Assembly (NCBI RefSeq): GCF_004152845.1
Contig: NZ_SEON01000001.1
Location: 558,001 to 622,000, forward strand
DNA from: Sphingobium fuliginis
Lineage (GTDB): Bacteria > Pseudomonadota > Alphaproteobacteria > Sphingomonadales > Sphingomonadaceae
Reading direction: 5' to 3'
Length of the DNA: 64,000 nt
Part shown: piece by piece, positions 1-9,249 of the stretch
Layout: every line of letters starts with the position of its first letter
Numbering within the stretch: the first letter of the stretch is position 1
Program-made: the position numbers and the translations under genes
Notes under the pieces: model-generated
Told to the model about the DNA's origin: nothing
The model's input: only the letters and a program-made list of their open reading frames with translations
The model's database searches: none

Positions 1-63
1 ACGCTGCTGCTCAACATCGTGGCCCTGCGGGTCGTGAAGAAATATCGCGAGGCTTACGAATAA
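1..63 (+). CDS. pstC: Phosphate ABC transporter permease PstC, C-terminal end only
   Basis: Only the last 20 codons are inside the window. They read as a short hydrophobic stretch followed by a basic, charged tail, and end in TAA. The stop overlaps the next ATG by one base (TAATG), which is the tight coupling expected for pstC-pstA. PstC and PstA form the inner-membrane channel of the high-affinity phosphate importer. The identification rests mainly on the position directly before pstA; the fragment is too short for independent recognition. Confidence 0.75.
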   Translation, partial: TLLLNIVALRVVKKYREAYE

Positions 64-1307
64 TGAGTGCCGAACGCCTTCCCACCGACTGGAAGTCGGA
101 CGCGATGCGCCGGCGGATCGCCCGTCGCTATGCATCGGAACGCCGCTTCAAGGCGGCGGGTCTGCTCGCCGTCGCGCTCTCCGCCGCGTTCCTCGCCTTC
201 CTGCTGTTCAGCATGCTGGGCAACGGCCTGCGCGGCTTCACCCGGACGGAAATCGCGGTGAAGGTCGACTTCTCCGCCTCCCCGCTGCTGCTCGACCCCA
301 ATGCCATCACGGATCAGGCGCTCGCCAATGCGAACCTGCCGATGGTGACGGGGGCGGTCGTGAAGAAGGCGCTGGGCGCGGATGCCGAGGAATGGGTGTC
401 GCCCACCGCCTGGACCGTGCTGCGCGACGCTATCAAGGCCGATCCGAAGATCCTCGCCCGGACCGTGACGGTCAAGCTGCCCGCCGCCACCGCCATCGAC
501 CTTGCCGCCAAGAGCAACGGTTCGCCCGAGGCGGAAGCGGCGGTAGCGCGGCTCGACAAGGCGGGCCTGCTGACTACCGGCATCAACTGGGGATTCCTGA
601 CCGCGAGCGACGGCACCGATCCGACGCAGGTCGGCATCTGGGGCGCGTTCAAGGGATCGCTGCTGACCATGCTGGTGACGCTGGCGCTGAGCTTCCCGGT
701 GGGGGTCGCGACGGCCGTCTATCTGGAGGAATATGCGCGCAAGAACTGGCTGACCGACATCATCGAAGTGTCGATCAACAATCTGGCCGCCGTCCCCTCC
801 ATCATCTTCGGCCTGCTGGGCCTGTCGATCTTCCTGAACTTCCTGCACCTGCCGCGTTCGGCGGCGCTGGTCGGCGGCATGACGCTGGCGCTGATGACCA
901 TGCCGGTCATCGTCATCGCGGGCCGCAACGCCATCAAGTCGGTGCCGCCCAGCATCCGAGACGCGGCGCTGGGCATCGGCGCCAGCCCGGTGCAGGTGGT
1001 GTTCCACCATGTCCTGCCGCTGGCCCTGCCCGGCATCCTGACCGGCACCATCATCGGCATGGCCCGCGCGCTGGGCGAGACCGCCCCGCTGCTGATGATC
1101 GGCATGCGCGCCTTCATCGCCACGCCGCCGGGGGGGATCACCGATCCGGCGACCGTGCTGCCGGTGCAGATTTTCCTCTGGTCCGACGAAGTCTCCAGGG
1201 GCTTCGTCGAAAAGACTTCCGCCGCCATCATCGTCCTGCTGGTCTTCCTGCTCGCGATGAACGGCATCGCCATCTACCTGCGCAACAAGTTCGAAAGGCG
1301 GTGGTGA
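63..1307 (+). CDS. pstA: Phosphate ABC transporter permease PstA with N-terminal extension
   Basis: A 414-residue inner-membrane permease for phosphate uptake. Residues about 34-56 form a first membrane helix. A soluble, probably periplasmic stretch of about 140 residues follows, then the usual multi-helix permease core from about residue 195 with the EAA-type loop ([20 protein letters not shown]). Typical PstA proteins are near 280-300 residues. The extra N-terminal part matches what is known as the DUF3333 extension of alphaproteobacterial PstA. The ATG overlaps the pstC stop, and pstB starts 5 nt after the stop, so this is one operon. Confidence 0.95.
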   Translation: MSAERLPTDWKSDAMRRRIARRYASERRFKAAGLLAVALSAAFLAFLLFSMLGNGLRGFTRTEIAVKVDFSASPLLLDPNAITDQALANANLPMVTGAVVKKALGADAEEWVSPTAWTVLRDAIKADPKILARTVTVKLPAATAIDLAAKSNGSPEAEAAVARLDKAGLLTTGINWGFLTASDGTDPTQVGIWGAFKGSLLTMLVTLALSFPVGVATAVYLEEYARKNWLTDIIEVSINNLAAVPSIIFGLLGLSIFLNFLHLPRSAALVGGMTLALMTMPVIVIAGRNAIKSVPPSIRDAALGIGASPVQVVFHHVLPLALPGILTGTIIGMARALGETAPLLMIGMRAFIATPPGGITDPATVLPVQIFLWSDEVSRGFVEKTSAAIIVLLVFLLAMNGIAIYLRNKFERRW

Positions 1308-1312
1308 CCGCG

Positions 1313-2143
1313 ATGACAGCCATGATGCATGAACAACAGACGCTGACCCCTGCGGGCGAAACCAGGATGCCGGAAACGAAGATGACAGAAACCAAGATGA
1401 CGGCCCGCGACGTCAAGGTCTTCTATGGCGAGAAGCAGGCGATCAAGGGCGTGTCGATCGATGTCGACATGGACAATGTCACCGCCTTCATCGGCCCGTC
1501 GGGTTGCGGCAAGTCGACCTTCCTGCGGACGCTCAATCGCATGAACGATACGGTCGCCTCCGCGCGGGTGGAAGGCACGATCACGCTGGACGGCGAGGAC
1601 ATCTACGCCCCCAGCATGGACGTGGTGCAACTGCGCGCCCGCGTCGGCATGGTGTTCCAGAAACCCAATCCCTTCCCCAAGTCGATCTATGAAAATATCG
1701 CCTATGGCCCGCGCATCCATGGCCTGGCCCATGCGAAGGCGGACCTGGACGTGATCGTCGAGAAATCGCTGCGCCGCGCCGGCCTGTGGGACGAGGTGAA
1801 GGACCGGCTGCATGACAGCGGCACCGCGCTTTCGGGCGGGCAGCAGCAGCGCCTGTGCATCGGCCGCGCCATCGCCGTCGAACCGGAAGTGATCCTGATG
1901 GACGAGCCCTGCTCGGCGCTGGACCCCATCGCGACGGCGAAGATCGAGGAACTGATCCACGAACTGCGCGGCCGCTACGCCATCGTGATCGTGACCCACA
2001 ACATGCAGCAGGCCGCCCGCGTGTCGCAGCGGACCGCCTTTTTCCATCTGGGCGAGCTGGTCGAATATGGCGTGACGTCGGACATATTCACCAATCCCCG
2101 GCAGGAACGGACAAAGGATTACATCACCGGACGCTACGGCTGA
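1313..2143 (+). CDS. pstB: Phosphate ABC transporter ATP-binding protein PstB
   Basis: ATPase that powers the PstCA channel at the cytoplasmic face. The protein has a Walker A motif (GPSGCGKST, about residue 62), a Q-loop, the signature LSGGQQQRL and a Walker B followed by DEP. The open frame extends far upstream inside pstA, but the first sensible start is the ATG at 1313, five bases after the pstA stop, giving 276 residues. A later ATG at 1322 is possible. The N-terminal 30 residues are Thr/Met/Lys-rich and precede the conserved domain, so the exact start is uncertain. Confidence 0.95.
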   Translation: MTAMMHEQQTLTPAGETRMPETKMTETKMTARDVKVFYGEKQAIKGVSIDVDMDNVTAFIGPSGCGKSTFLRTLNRMNDTVASARVEGTITLDGEDIYAPSMDVVQLRARVGMVFQKPNPFPKSIYENIAYGPRIHGLAHAKADLDVIVEKSLRRAGLWDEVKDRLHDSGTALSGGQQQRLCIGRAIAVEPEVILMDEPCSALDPIATAKIEELIHELRGRYAIVIVTHNMQQAARVSQRTAFFHLGELVEYGVTSDIFTNPRQERTKDYITGRYG

Positions 2144-2160
2144 TCCGGGGGAGGAAAGAC

Positions 2161-2853
2161 ATGGCAGAACATACGATCAAGGCGTTCGACCAGGAAATGG
2201 ACAAGCTCCGCGGTCTGATCGCGGAAATGGGCGGTCGCGCGGAATCCGCCATTGAGAAGGCGATGCTCGCGCTGCAACGCCATGACAAGGTGCTGGCGGC
2301 GGAGGTCGTGGCGGAGGACAAGCGCATCGACGCGATCGAGGCGGAGGTCGAGAAGCTCGCCATCGAGATCATCGCCCTGCGCGCGCCGATGGCCAACGAC
2401 CTGCGCGACGTGATCGCCGCGCTGAAGATCGTCGGCGTGGTCGAGCGGATCGGCGATTATGCCAAGAACATCGCCAAGCGCGTGCCGCTGATCGCCGCCA
2501 ACCAGCGGACGCAGGAGCCGATCGCGCTTCTTCCCTCCATGGGCCAGGTCGCGGGCGAGATGGTGCAGGACGCGCTGAACGCCTTTGCCGCGCGGGATGC
2601 CGACCTGGCCGTCGCGGTGGTGGAGCGCGATACGGTGGTCGACGATTTCTACAACAGCGTCTTCCGCACGCTCGTCACCTTCATGGTCGAAAATCCCAAG
2701 ACGATCAGCGAATGCGCGCATCTGCTGTTCATCGCCAAGAATATCGAACGGATCGGCGACCATGCCACCAATGTGGCGGAGATGGTCTATTATGCCGCCA
2801 CCGGCCAGACCCTGCCCGACCGCGAACGCGGCGGCGCGGCGGCGGAGGGCTGA
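2161..2853 (+). CDS. phoU: Phosphate transport regulator PhoU
   Basis: A 230-residue all-helical protein with the two PhoU repeats, each carrying the E/D-rich metal-binding pattern (for example ERIGDYAKN near residue 97 and ERIGDHATN near residue 199). PhoU damps PstSCAB uptake and signals phosphate sufficiency to the PhoR-PhoB system. The ATG at 2161 follows the pstB stop by 17 nt with GGGGGAGG just upstream as a strong ribosome site. The phoB start follows 2 nt after its stop. Confidence 0.96.
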   Translation: MAEHTIKAFDQEMDKLRGLIAEMGGRAESAIEKAMLALQRHDKVLAAEVVAEDKRIDAIEAEVEKLAIEIIALRAPMANDLRDVIAALKIVGVVERIGDYAKNIAKRVPLIAANQRTQEPIALLPSMGQVAGEMVQDALNAFAARDADLAVAVVERDTVVDDFYNSVFRTLVTFMVENPKTISECAHLLFIAKNIERIGDHATNVAEMVYYAATGQTLPDRERGGAAAEG

Positions 2854-2855
2854 GC

Positions 2856-3557
2856 ATGGCGCGGGCCAAGATGCTGTTGGTGGAGGATGACGCGGCGCTG
2901 GCCGAACTGCTCATCTGGCATTTCAAGCGCGAGGATTTCGAGGTCGCGCACACGGTCGACGGGGAGGAAGCGCTGCTTCTGGCGCAGGAGAATGTGCCCG
3001 ACATCGTGCTGCTCGACTGGATGGTGGAAAGCCTGTCGGGCATAGAGGTCTGCCGCCGCCTGCGCCGCATGAACGGCACGGCCAACGTCCCGATCATCAT
3101 GCTGACCGCGCGCGGCGAGGAGGAGGATCGCGTGCGCGGGCTGGAAACCGGCGCGGACGATTATGTGACCAAGCCCTTTTCGCCCCGCGAACTGGTGGCG
3201 CGCGTCGGCGCGGTGCTGCGGCGCGTGCGCCCGGCGCTGGCCGGCGAGACGCTGACCTTCGCGGATGTCGAGATGGACACGGTCGGCCACAAGGTCCGAC
3301 GCGGCGGTCAGGTGATCCCGCTAGGCCCCACCGAATTCCGGCTGCTCAAGCATTTCCTGGAACATCCCGGCTGGGTCTTCTCCCGCGAGCGGCTGCTGGA
3401 CAGCGTGTGGGGGCAGGACAGCGACATCGAACTGCGCACGGTGGACGTGCACATCCGGCGATTGCGCAAGGCGATCAACGCGGACGGCCGCTATCACGAC
3501 ATCATCCGCACGGTGCGTTCAGCGGGCTATGCGCTGGATACGGACGGGGTCGCGTAA
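2856..3557 (+). CDS. phoB: Phosphate regulon response regulator PhoB
   Basis: OmpR-family regulator of 233 residues. The receiver has the acidic pair at D11/D12, the phospho-acceptor at about D54 (VLLDWMV) and the conserved Lys in the YVTKPF motif. The C-terminal winged helix includes PTEFRLLKHF and VDVHIRRLRKAI. It activates pst and other Pho genes when phosphate is low. It is the last gene of the pst-pho block; no phoR is adjacent on this side, so the kinase gene must lie elsewhere or upstream of the window. Confidence 0.95.
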   Translation: MARAKMLLVEDDAALAELLIWHFKREDFEVAHTVDGEEALLLAQENVPDIVLLDWMVESLSGIEVCRRLRRMNGTANVPIIMLTARGEEEDRVRGLETGADDYVTKPFSPRELVARVGAVLRRVRPALAGETLTFADVEMDTVGHKVRRGGQVIPLGPTEFRLLKHFLEHPGWVFSRERLLDSVWGQDSDIELRTVDVHIRRLRKAINADGRYHDIIRTVRSAGYALDTDGVA

Positions 3558-3594
3558 AAGGCGGTCGCGGACAGATGGGGTCCGGTAGCGGTCG

Positions 3595-3774
3595 TCACCC
3601 CGCTATGGACCGCGCCTCCCGCACGACCAGCACCGGGACGCCATCGCGCACCGGAAAGGCGAGCCCCGCCGCCTCGGACAGCAATTCGCCCTGTTCCGCA
3701 TCCCAGCGCAGGGGCGTGCGCGTCACCGGGCAGACCAGCTTCGCGAGCAGCGCCGGATCGATCCTGCCGCTCAT
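3595..3774 (-). CDS. Trm112-family small protein (YcaR-like)
   Basis: A 59-residue protein, MSGRIDPALLAKLVCPVT at its start, then TRTPLRWD and a FPVRDGVPVLV stretch, the typical fold signature of the Trm112/UPF0434 family. Members are small zinc-ribbon-like partners of methyltransferases or of unknown role in bacteria. Only one Cys remains of the expected metal-site cysteines, as is common in this bacterial branch. Its ATG overlaps the stop of the LON-domain gene (ATGA), so the two are translationally coupled. Confidence 0.85.
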   Translation of the reverse strand: MSGRIDPALLAKLVCPVTRTPLRWDAEQGELLSEAAGLAFPVRDGVPVLVVREARSIAG

Positions 3775-4379
3775 TGCATCGTCGCCCCGCCGTCGCGTTC
3801 GATCCGCCCGACGATCTGCATCAGCTGGATGATCCGGTCGGCCCGTTCGCCCAGCGTATCCGCCTCCAGCAGGGTCTGCTTGGCCGCCGGATCGAAGGGC
3901 ACGATCTGCGCGATCCCGTTCACCAGCGCCATGTCGTCGAGCCGCGACACCGCCGTCCAGTCGACCACATAGCCCAGCGCATCGGCAAAGCGCCGCGATT
4001 CCTGCTCCAGCGCCGCCCGCTCCACGGCGGAGAGGATTTCATCCTCTTGCGCAATGGGCTCCACATCCGCCTCGATCTGGCGAAAGGCGGTGGGGACGTC
4101 CAGTTCCCGCACCACACGAAAGCGCGCAAGCCCCTTCAGCAGGATGTTGTACCGGCCGCCCTCCAACGCCTCGATATGGGTGATGTGGCCCAGGCAGCCC
4201 ACATCGAACAGCGCGGGCTTCGTCCCTTCCTCCCGCGGCTGGATCATGCCGATGCGCCGGTCCCGCGCCATGGCGTCATGGATCATCGCCTGATAGCGCG
4301 GCTCGAAGATATGGAGCGGCAGTTCCATGCCCGGCAGCAGCAGCGCGCCCGGCAGGGGAAAGATCGAGACGCGCGACAT
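3771..4379 (-). CDS. LON peptidase substrate-binding domain protein
   Basis: A 202-residue stand-alone LON N-terminal domain protein: IFPLPGALLLPGMELPLHIFEPRY at residues 6-29 is the family hallmark, and GRYNILLKGLARFRV follows near residue 75. There is no AAA or protease domain. Such proteins are thought to bind proteins as adaptors or chaperone-like factors; the substrate is unknown. It lies 14 nt after the thioredoxin-TPR gene and overlaps the Trm112-like gene, forming a three-gene minus-strand unit. Confidence 0.9.
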   Translation of the reverse strand: MSRVSIFPLPGALLLPGMELPLHIFEPRYQAMIHDAMARDRRIGMIQPREEGTKPALFDVGCLGHITHIEALEGGRYNILLKGLARFRVVRELDVPTAFRQIEADVEPIAQEDEILSAVERAALEQESRRFADALGYVVDWTAVSRLDDMALVNGIAQIVPFDPAAKQTLLEADTLGERADRIIQLMQIVGRIERDGGATMQ

Positions 4380-4393
4380 GACGCCTGCGCCGG

Positions 4394-5305
4394 TCAGGAA
4401 AACAGGATCTGGGAAAGCTTGCGCCGCTGCCCCGCGACCCAGGGATCTTCCAGCCCCGTCGCCTCGAAAAGCTTGAGGAGCTGCGCCCGCGCCGCGCCGT
4501 CATTCCACGCCCGGTCGCGCCGCACCAGTTCCAGCAACTGCTCCGCCGCTCCATCGCGGTCGCCATTGGCCATCAGGCCGTTCGCCAGTTCGAAGCGCGC
4601 CTCATGATCGTCCGGATCGGCGGCGACCTTCGCCTCCACACCCGACAGGTCAGCCACCGGCCGGGCATCGCGCGCCAGCGCAATGGCGGCGCGTGCGCGC
4701 TCCACCGCCTGGTCCTTGGCCACATCGGCGGGCAGAGCGGCCAACGCCGCTTCGGCTTCGTCGAACTGTCCCAGCGCCACCAGCGCCCGCGCCGCGCCCG
4801 AAGCCACATCGGCATTGTCGGGCAGCATCTGATCGATCTGCCGGAACACGGACAGCGCCCGCTCCGCTTCGCCCCCGGCCAGCAATTCCTCGCCCATGGC
4901 GATCAGGGGCGCAATCTCCTCCAGCTGCGCCTTCTCCTCCGATTCGATCGGCAACTGGCCCAGCAACTGGTCGAGATATTGCTTGAACTGCCCCTCGGTC
5001 CGCGCCTGGCTGAGGTCGGCCACCGGCTGGCCCTGGAACACGGCATAGACGGTGGGGATCGACTGGACGCGGAACTGGGCGGCGATGAATTTGTCCTCAT
5101 CGACGTTGATCTTGACCAGCTTGACGCCCTTGGCCGCATAGTCGGCGCAGACCTTCTCGATCACGGGCGCGAGCTGCTTGCAGGGGCCGCACCATTCGGC
5201 CCAGAAATCGACGATCACCAACTGGGTGCGCGAAGGATCCACCACATCGCGGCGGAAAGCCTCCACCGATGCCTTGTCGGCCTCGCTCAGTCCAAGGGTC
5301 GCCAC
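4394..5305 (-). CDS. Thioredoxin-TPR co-chaperone, YbbN/CnoX type
   Basis: A thioredoxin domain at the N terminus has the active site WCGPC (C39 and C42 from the chosen start). A C-terminal TPR-like helical region of about 180 residues follows. This layout is that of YbbN/CnoX, a holdase that hands substrates to chaperonin. I chose the GTG at 5305 because an AGGAG ribosome site sits just upstream and the protein then begins VATLGLSEADK. A longer frame to 5374 adds only unlikely residues. Length from GTG is 303 residues. Confidence 0.88.
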   Translation of the reverse strand: MATLGLSEADKASVEAFRRDVVDPSRTQLVIVDFWAEWCGPCKQLAPVIEKVCADYAAKGVKLVKINVDEDKFIAAQFRVQSIPTVYAVFQGQPVADLSQARTEGQFKQYLDQLLGQLPIESEEKAQLEEIAPLIAMGEELLAGGEAERALSVFRQIDQMLPDNADVASGAARALVALGQFDEAEAALAALPADVAKDQAVERARAAIALARDARPVADLSGVEAKVAADPDDHEARFELANGLMANGDRDGAAEQLLELVRRDRAWNDGAARAQLLKLFEATGLEDPWVAGQRRKLSQILFS

Positions 5306-5415
5306 TTCTCTTATCTCCTGCTGCAAACGCGGTTGCCAAGCCGCCCTCATACAGCGCCTTATGTGGGGCGTCACCCCATAGGAACAAGGGAGATCGGCCG
5401 GGGATCAACCGGAGA

Positions 5416-6261
5416 TCAAAAGGTGTAGCCGACGCCGATCGCGCCGATCCACTGATTCCGGGAGCCCGCGACGGACACGATGGGCGAGGCGGCATAGTCG
5501 CCCAGGATCCGCGAATAGCTGGCCGCGGCGAAGATCGCCCAGCCATGGCGCAGGTCGCCCGACAGCGACTTGCCGCCCGCCAGGCTGAAATTCACCTTCT
5601 TGAATCCCGAACCATCGCCTGCCCCGCCATAGGCCGGCAGCCCCGATGCGGCAGCGCCCGCCGGATCGACGTCATAATAATAGCGGCCATATTTCCTGCC
5701 GACATAGTCCGCCGACACGCCCAGCCCGACGAAGGCCGTCTGCGACAGCGGCGTCATATATTCCACCGCGGGCGTGATGACATAGCTGCCATGCGCGCCC
5801 GCCACATCCCTGGTCACGGCGACGCGCGCCGACAGATTGTCATAGGCGCTGGTGATCACCCCGGTCTTGCCGATGCCGACGAAGCCGCCGACCTCCACCG
5901 CGATGTCGCGCTTGCCCAGCAGGCGCACGGCATCGTCCTTGATGTTCCTGCGGCTCGACCGGTCGAAGCGGACGTTGACCACCGGGCCGAGTTCGAAGTC
6001 GACGCCGTCGGGATCGCTGTTGGGGATCGCGTCGACATACAGGCCCGGACCGCGCGTCCAGAAGGCGAAGTCCTTCACCTTGCCGCGAAGCTGCGGGATG
6101 GGCAGCACGCGATAGTCGTCGGACCCTTCATAGCTCGGCGCGGCGGCCACGCCCACGCCGATGGTCAGGCTGCTGCGATCCTCCTGCTGGGCGAAGGCCG
6201 ATGGCGCAAGGCAAATGGCCGCGACGGCGAACGCCGCGGAAAGGCGACAGCGATGATGCAT
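5416..6261 (-). CDS. MipA/OmpV family outer membrane protein
   Basis: A 281-residue protein with a clear signal peptide (hydrophobic core AAFAVAAICLAPSAFA, cleavage near AFA-QQ). It then has the MipA/OmpV start pattern GVGVAAAPSYEGSDDYRVLPIP and alternating beta strands ending in an aromatic residue (GVGYTF), as in outer-membrane barrels. MipA-type proteins scaffold murein enzymes in E. coli, but most family members have unknown roles. The open frame continues upstream to 6324; the ATG at 6261 fits the signal peptide best. Confidence 0.88.
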   Translation of the reverse strand: MHHRCRLSAAFAVAAICLAPSAFAQQEDRSSLTIGVGVAAAPSYEGSDDYRVLPIPQLRGKVKDFAFWTRGPGLYVDAIPNSDPDGVDFELGPVVNVRFDRSSRRNIKDDAVRLLGKRDIAVEVGGFVGIGKTGVITSAYDNLSARVAVTRDVAGAHGSYVITPAVEYMTPLSQTAFVGLGVSADYVGRKYGRYYYDVDPAGAAASGLPAYGGAGDGSGFKKVNFSLAGGKSLSGDLRHGWAIFAAASYSRILGDYAASPIVSVAGSRNQWIGAIGVGYTF

Positions 6262-6332
6262 GATGAGCCTGTTCAAAGAGATTGTCGGGCAAGATAATGT
6301 TTTTACGGCATTACCGTTCCGCACCGCGACAT

Positions 6333-6767
6333 TCAGAGGAAATATTTGACCCTGATGTCCTGCCGCACCGCCGCCCCGGCCATGGCGAACTGCGCCGAGC
6401 GGAAGCTGGGCGCGCCGAAGCGGATCGCCGGATTGCGCGAAAAGCCCACCCCCTCGCGCGGAATGCCGGCCAGCGTGTCCAGCTTGCCATTACCATTCTC
6501 GTCATGAATGATGGCGATCGCATAGGTTCCCGGCTCCATCCGGCCGAGGGGCACGATACCGGCGGTCGCGGGGACGGTGAAATGCCGCCCGTCCGGATCG
6601 CCCCGGCAATCGGGGAAATGGTCCGCCTGCCGCGTCACGCAGATCAGGAAATTGCCCCTGGAGGACCGCAGGCCCTGCACGTCCATGCTGAGCGGCTGCG
6701 CCTGGTCGGCCACCGCCGCGCCCATGACCAGCGGGACCGCCGCCATCATCGCTGCCCTGCCCTTCAC
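6333..6767 (-). CDS. DUF2141 domain-containing protein
   Basis: A 144-residue exported protein. A short hydrophobic signal-like stretch precedes a beta-rich domain with GNFLICV, the PGTYAIAIIHDENGNGKLD motif (a calcium-loop-like acidic turn near residues 80-98) and a final basic tail. This pattern is that of DUF2141, whose function is unknown. It starts 12 nt after the stop of the fatty acid hydroxylase gene and is probably cotranscribed with it. Confidence 0.85.
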   Translation of the reverse strand: MKGRAAMMAAVPLVMGAAVADQAQPLSMDVQGLRSSRGNFLICVTRQADHFPDCRGDPDGRHFTVPATAGIVPLGRMEPGTYAIAIIHDENGNGKLDTLAGIPREGVGFSRNPAIRFGAPSFRSAQFAMAGAAVRQDIRVKYFL

Positions 6768-6779
6768 GCCCGTCCTTCC

Positions 6780-7529
6780 CTAAAAATGGCCCAATCCCCT
6801 GTCGGTCCCGCACAGCCGGTCCCAGATGCGGAAATACAGGCCGTAATTGCACGCATATTGTTCATGATGCCGCTGGTGATGGCTGGCGGTGATCAGCCAG
6901 CGGCCGGCCCGGCCCTGCACCATCCAGCGCGGAAACATCTCCCATCCCATATGGTTGCTGACGCCCATCACCGTCATGATCGTCAGCACCACGCCCAGCG
7001 CACCGACATGGATCGGAATCAGGAAGACCAGCGCCGGGATCACCACCGCGCCGGTCACCGCCTCCCATGGATGGAAGCTCATCGCGGCCCAGGCCGTCGG
7101 CGGGCGGCTGGCATGATGCACGGCATGGGCGATCCGGAACAGCCGGGGCCGGTGCATCCAGCGGTGGGTCCAGTAGAACCAGGCGTCATGGGCCGCAAGG
7201 TAAAGCAGCACGGACAGCGGCAGATACCAGAGGGGGAAGGCATGGACGTCGGCATAGACCCGCGTCCAGCCATGCGCCTGCCACCCCCAGGCGACGATGC
7301 CCGCCGGCACGCCGTAGATCAGTGCGGAGGCCAGCGACCAGGCGATTTCCCGCCGGACCTGCCGGTCCAGCCCGGCATAGAGGCCCGGCCTGCGATAACG
7401 GGTCGCCAGCGCGAAGGCGCCGCTCGCCAGCAGATAGCGCACGCCCACGATCACGCTCATGGCAAGGGCCGACAGAAGGATCGCGGTGAACATCGGCCCG
7501 ACCATAAGCGGTCTGGAGCCCGCCGTCAC
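6780..7529 (-). CDS. Sterol desaturase / fatty acid hydroxylase family membrane protein
   Basis: A 249-residue integral membrane di-iron enzyme. It has four or more hydrophobic helices and the expected histidine clusters: HDAWFYWTHRWMH (about 112-124), HAVHHAS (about 133-139) and SHHQRHHEQ (about 215-223). These His residues bind the diiron centre that hydroxylates or desaturates lipid or carotenoid substrates. The substrate cannot be read from sequence. The true start may be one of the internal ATGs within the first 13 codons. It is paired with a DUF2141 gene downstream. Confidence 0.88.
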   Translation of the reverse strand: MTAGSRPLMVGPMFTAILLSALAMSVIVGVRYLLASGAFALATRYRRPGLYAGLDRQVRREIAWSLASALIYGVPAGIVAWGWQAHGWTRVYADVHAFPLWYLPLSVLLYLAAHDAWFYWTHRWMHRPRLFRIAHAVHHASRPPTAWAAMSFHPWEAVTGAVVIPALVFLIPIHVGALGVVLTIMTVMGVSNHMGWEMFPRWMVQGRAGRWLITASHHQRHHEQYACNYGLYFRIWDRLCGTDRGLGHF

Positions 7530-7539
7530 GCCCGGGCGC

Positions 7540-8430
7540 TCAGGTGCGCGGCCGCGCCTGCCGGTAGCTGCCGAGTATCCGCACCCATTTGGTGTGGAAT
7601 TCCAGCTCCGCCAATGCCCGGTCGATGGCCGGATCGCCCGGCATCCCCTCTATGTCGCAGTAGAATTCCGTCGCGGCGAAGCTGGCGCCGCGCTGATAGC
7701 TTTCCAGCTTCGTCATGTTGACGCCATTGGTGGCGAAGCCGCCCATCGCCTTGTAGAGCGCGGCCGGAATGTTCTTCACCTCGAACAGGAAGGTGGTCAT
7801 CACCGGGCCCACCCCCGCCGCCGGCATCTTCGGCTCACGCGAGAGCACCAGGAAGCGCGTCATATTGTCGGCGCTGTCCTCGATATTCTCCGCCACCAGC
7901 CGCAGGCCGTAGAGTTCCGCCGCCAGATAGGGGGCGATGGCCCCTTCCCCGGCCACGCGGGTTTCCGCGACCAGCGCCGCCGCGCCCGCCGTGTCGGCAT
8001 AGCTGACCGGCTGGATGCCGCGTTCCCGCAGATAATGGCGGCACTGGCCCAGCGCCTGCGGGTGGCTGACCGCGCTTTTGACGGGGGTGCTGTCGACCGC
8101 CATCAGGCAGTGCCGGATGCGCAGGAAATATTCGTCGACGATATGCAGCCCGGATTCGGGCAGCAGGAAATGCATGTCGGCCACGCGGCCATGCAGGCTG
8201 TTCTCGATCGGAATGATCGCCCGCGCGGCGCGCCCTTCCCGGACCGCATCGATCGCATCCTCGAACGCGAAACAGGGCAAGGGAACGCAATCGGGCGCAT
8301 AATCCAGCGCCGCCAGATGCGAATTGGCGCCCGGCGCGCCCTGGAAGGCGACGGCGCGAACGGGATCGACGGCGGCCTTCGCGGCGAGGTCCGCGACCAG
8401 ATCGCGGGCGGGGGCGGGATAGTTTTCCAT
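7540..8430 (-). CDS. pheA: Prephenate dehydratase
   Basis: A 296-residue stand-alone prephenate dehydratase that makes phenylpyruvate for phenylalanine synthesis. The catalytic domain begins VAFQGAPGANSH and contains the IPIENSLHGRV motif (about residue 93) and the TRFLVL region. A C-terminal ACT domain for phenylalanine feedback follows; its usual ESRP motif appears here as ESYQ, a common variant of this branch. There is no chorismate mutase domain. It is divergent from the cytochrome c gene across a 186-bp spacer. Confidence 0.94.
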   Translation of the reverse strand: MENYPAPARDLVADLAAKAAVDPVRAVAFQGAPGANSHLAALDYAPDCVPLPCFAFEDAIDAVREGRAARAIIPIENSLHGRVADMHFLLPESGLHIVDEYFLRIRHCLMAVDSTPVKSAVSHPQALGQCRHYLRERGIQPVSYADTAGAAALVAETRVAGEGAIAPYLAAELYGLRLVAENIEDSADNMTRFLVLSREPKMPAAGVGPVMTTFLFEVKNIPAALYKAMGGFATNGVNMTKLESYQRGASFAATEFYCDIEGMPGDPAIDRALAELEFHTKWVRILGSYRQARPRT

Positions 8431-8616
8431 GGGCGCCTGCGCGCTTATTCACTTCATCGCGCCCGCGCAAGCATCCTCTCCGGCCGCAAAGCCATGAAAA
8501 GCGTGCGCGATCCCGTTCAAGGCCGCTTGCACGTTCGCGCTTGCGCCATTATGGCAGCGCGCTAGAGGGGACGCGAACCAAGCGGCCAGAACAGAAATCC
8601 AGGGGAATCCGAGCGA

Positions 8617-9246
8617 ATGGGCGATCGTTTCAACACCGCTGCCGGTTGGGCTTTGTTCGCGGGTATCATCGCACTGGGCGGTGCCATCGTCAGTTCCAAA
8701 TTCTTCCATGAGGAACGGCCCGAGAAAATGGGCTACGCCATCGAGGGCGTCGAAGCGGAAGGCGAAGGCGGCGCGGCCAGCGGCCCCGGCCTCAACACCC
8801 TGCTCGCCAGCGCGGACGTCGCTGCGGGCGAGAAGGTGTTCGCCAAGTGCGCGGCCTGCCACACCGTCAACCAGGGCGGCGCCAACGGCATCGGCCCGAA
8901 TCTCTACGCCACGGTCGGGGAACCGATCGGCCAGGGCAAGGGCGGCTTCGCCTTCTCCGACGCGCTCAAGAGCAAGGGCGGCAACTGGACCTTCGAGAAT
9001 CTCGATCACTGGCTGACTTCCCCGCGTGAATTCGCGCCGGGCACCAAGATGACCTTCGCCGGTCTCGGCAACCCGGCCGACCGCGCGAACCTGATCGCCT
9101 GGCTGAACACCCAGGGTTCGAACCTGCCGCTGCCCGCCGCCGATGCGGCTCCGGCAGCCGGCGGCGACAATGCCGCGGCCGAGGGTGGCAATGCCGCCGC
9201 CAATGCGGCAGAGGCGCCCGCCGCCAACGCCGCCGCCAGCGAGTAA
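8617..9246 (+). CDS. Membrane-anchored cytochrome c (class I), CycM-like
   Basis: A 209-residue class I cytochrome c held in the inner membrane by an uncleaved N-terminal helix (residues about 9-26). The single haem site is CAACH (C78, C81, H82) and the sixth ligand is probably M145 in PGTKMTF. It resembles CycM-type carriers that pass electrons to terminal oxidases. The last 45 residues are almost entirely Ala, Asn, Gly, Pro and Glu, a disordered tail seen in sphingomonads. The GNAT frame follows in the same reading frame after one TAA. Confidence 0.9.
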   Translation: MGDRFNTAAGWALFAGIIALGGAIVSSKFFHEERPEKMGYAIEGVEAEGEGGAASGPGLNTLLASADVAAGEKVFAKCAACHTVNQGGANGIGPNLYATVGEPIGQGKGGFAFSDALKSKGGNWTFENLDHWLTSPREFAPGTKMTFAGLGNPADRANLIAWLNTQGSNLPLPAADAAPAAGGDNAAAEGGNAAANAAEAPAANAAASE

Positions 9247-9249
9247 GAA

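Noticed and set aside
392..1312. Upstream extension of the pstB frame through pstA
   Set aside because: Residues before 1313 are the out-of-frame translation of pstA; the ABC domain and a proper start lie after the pstA stop.
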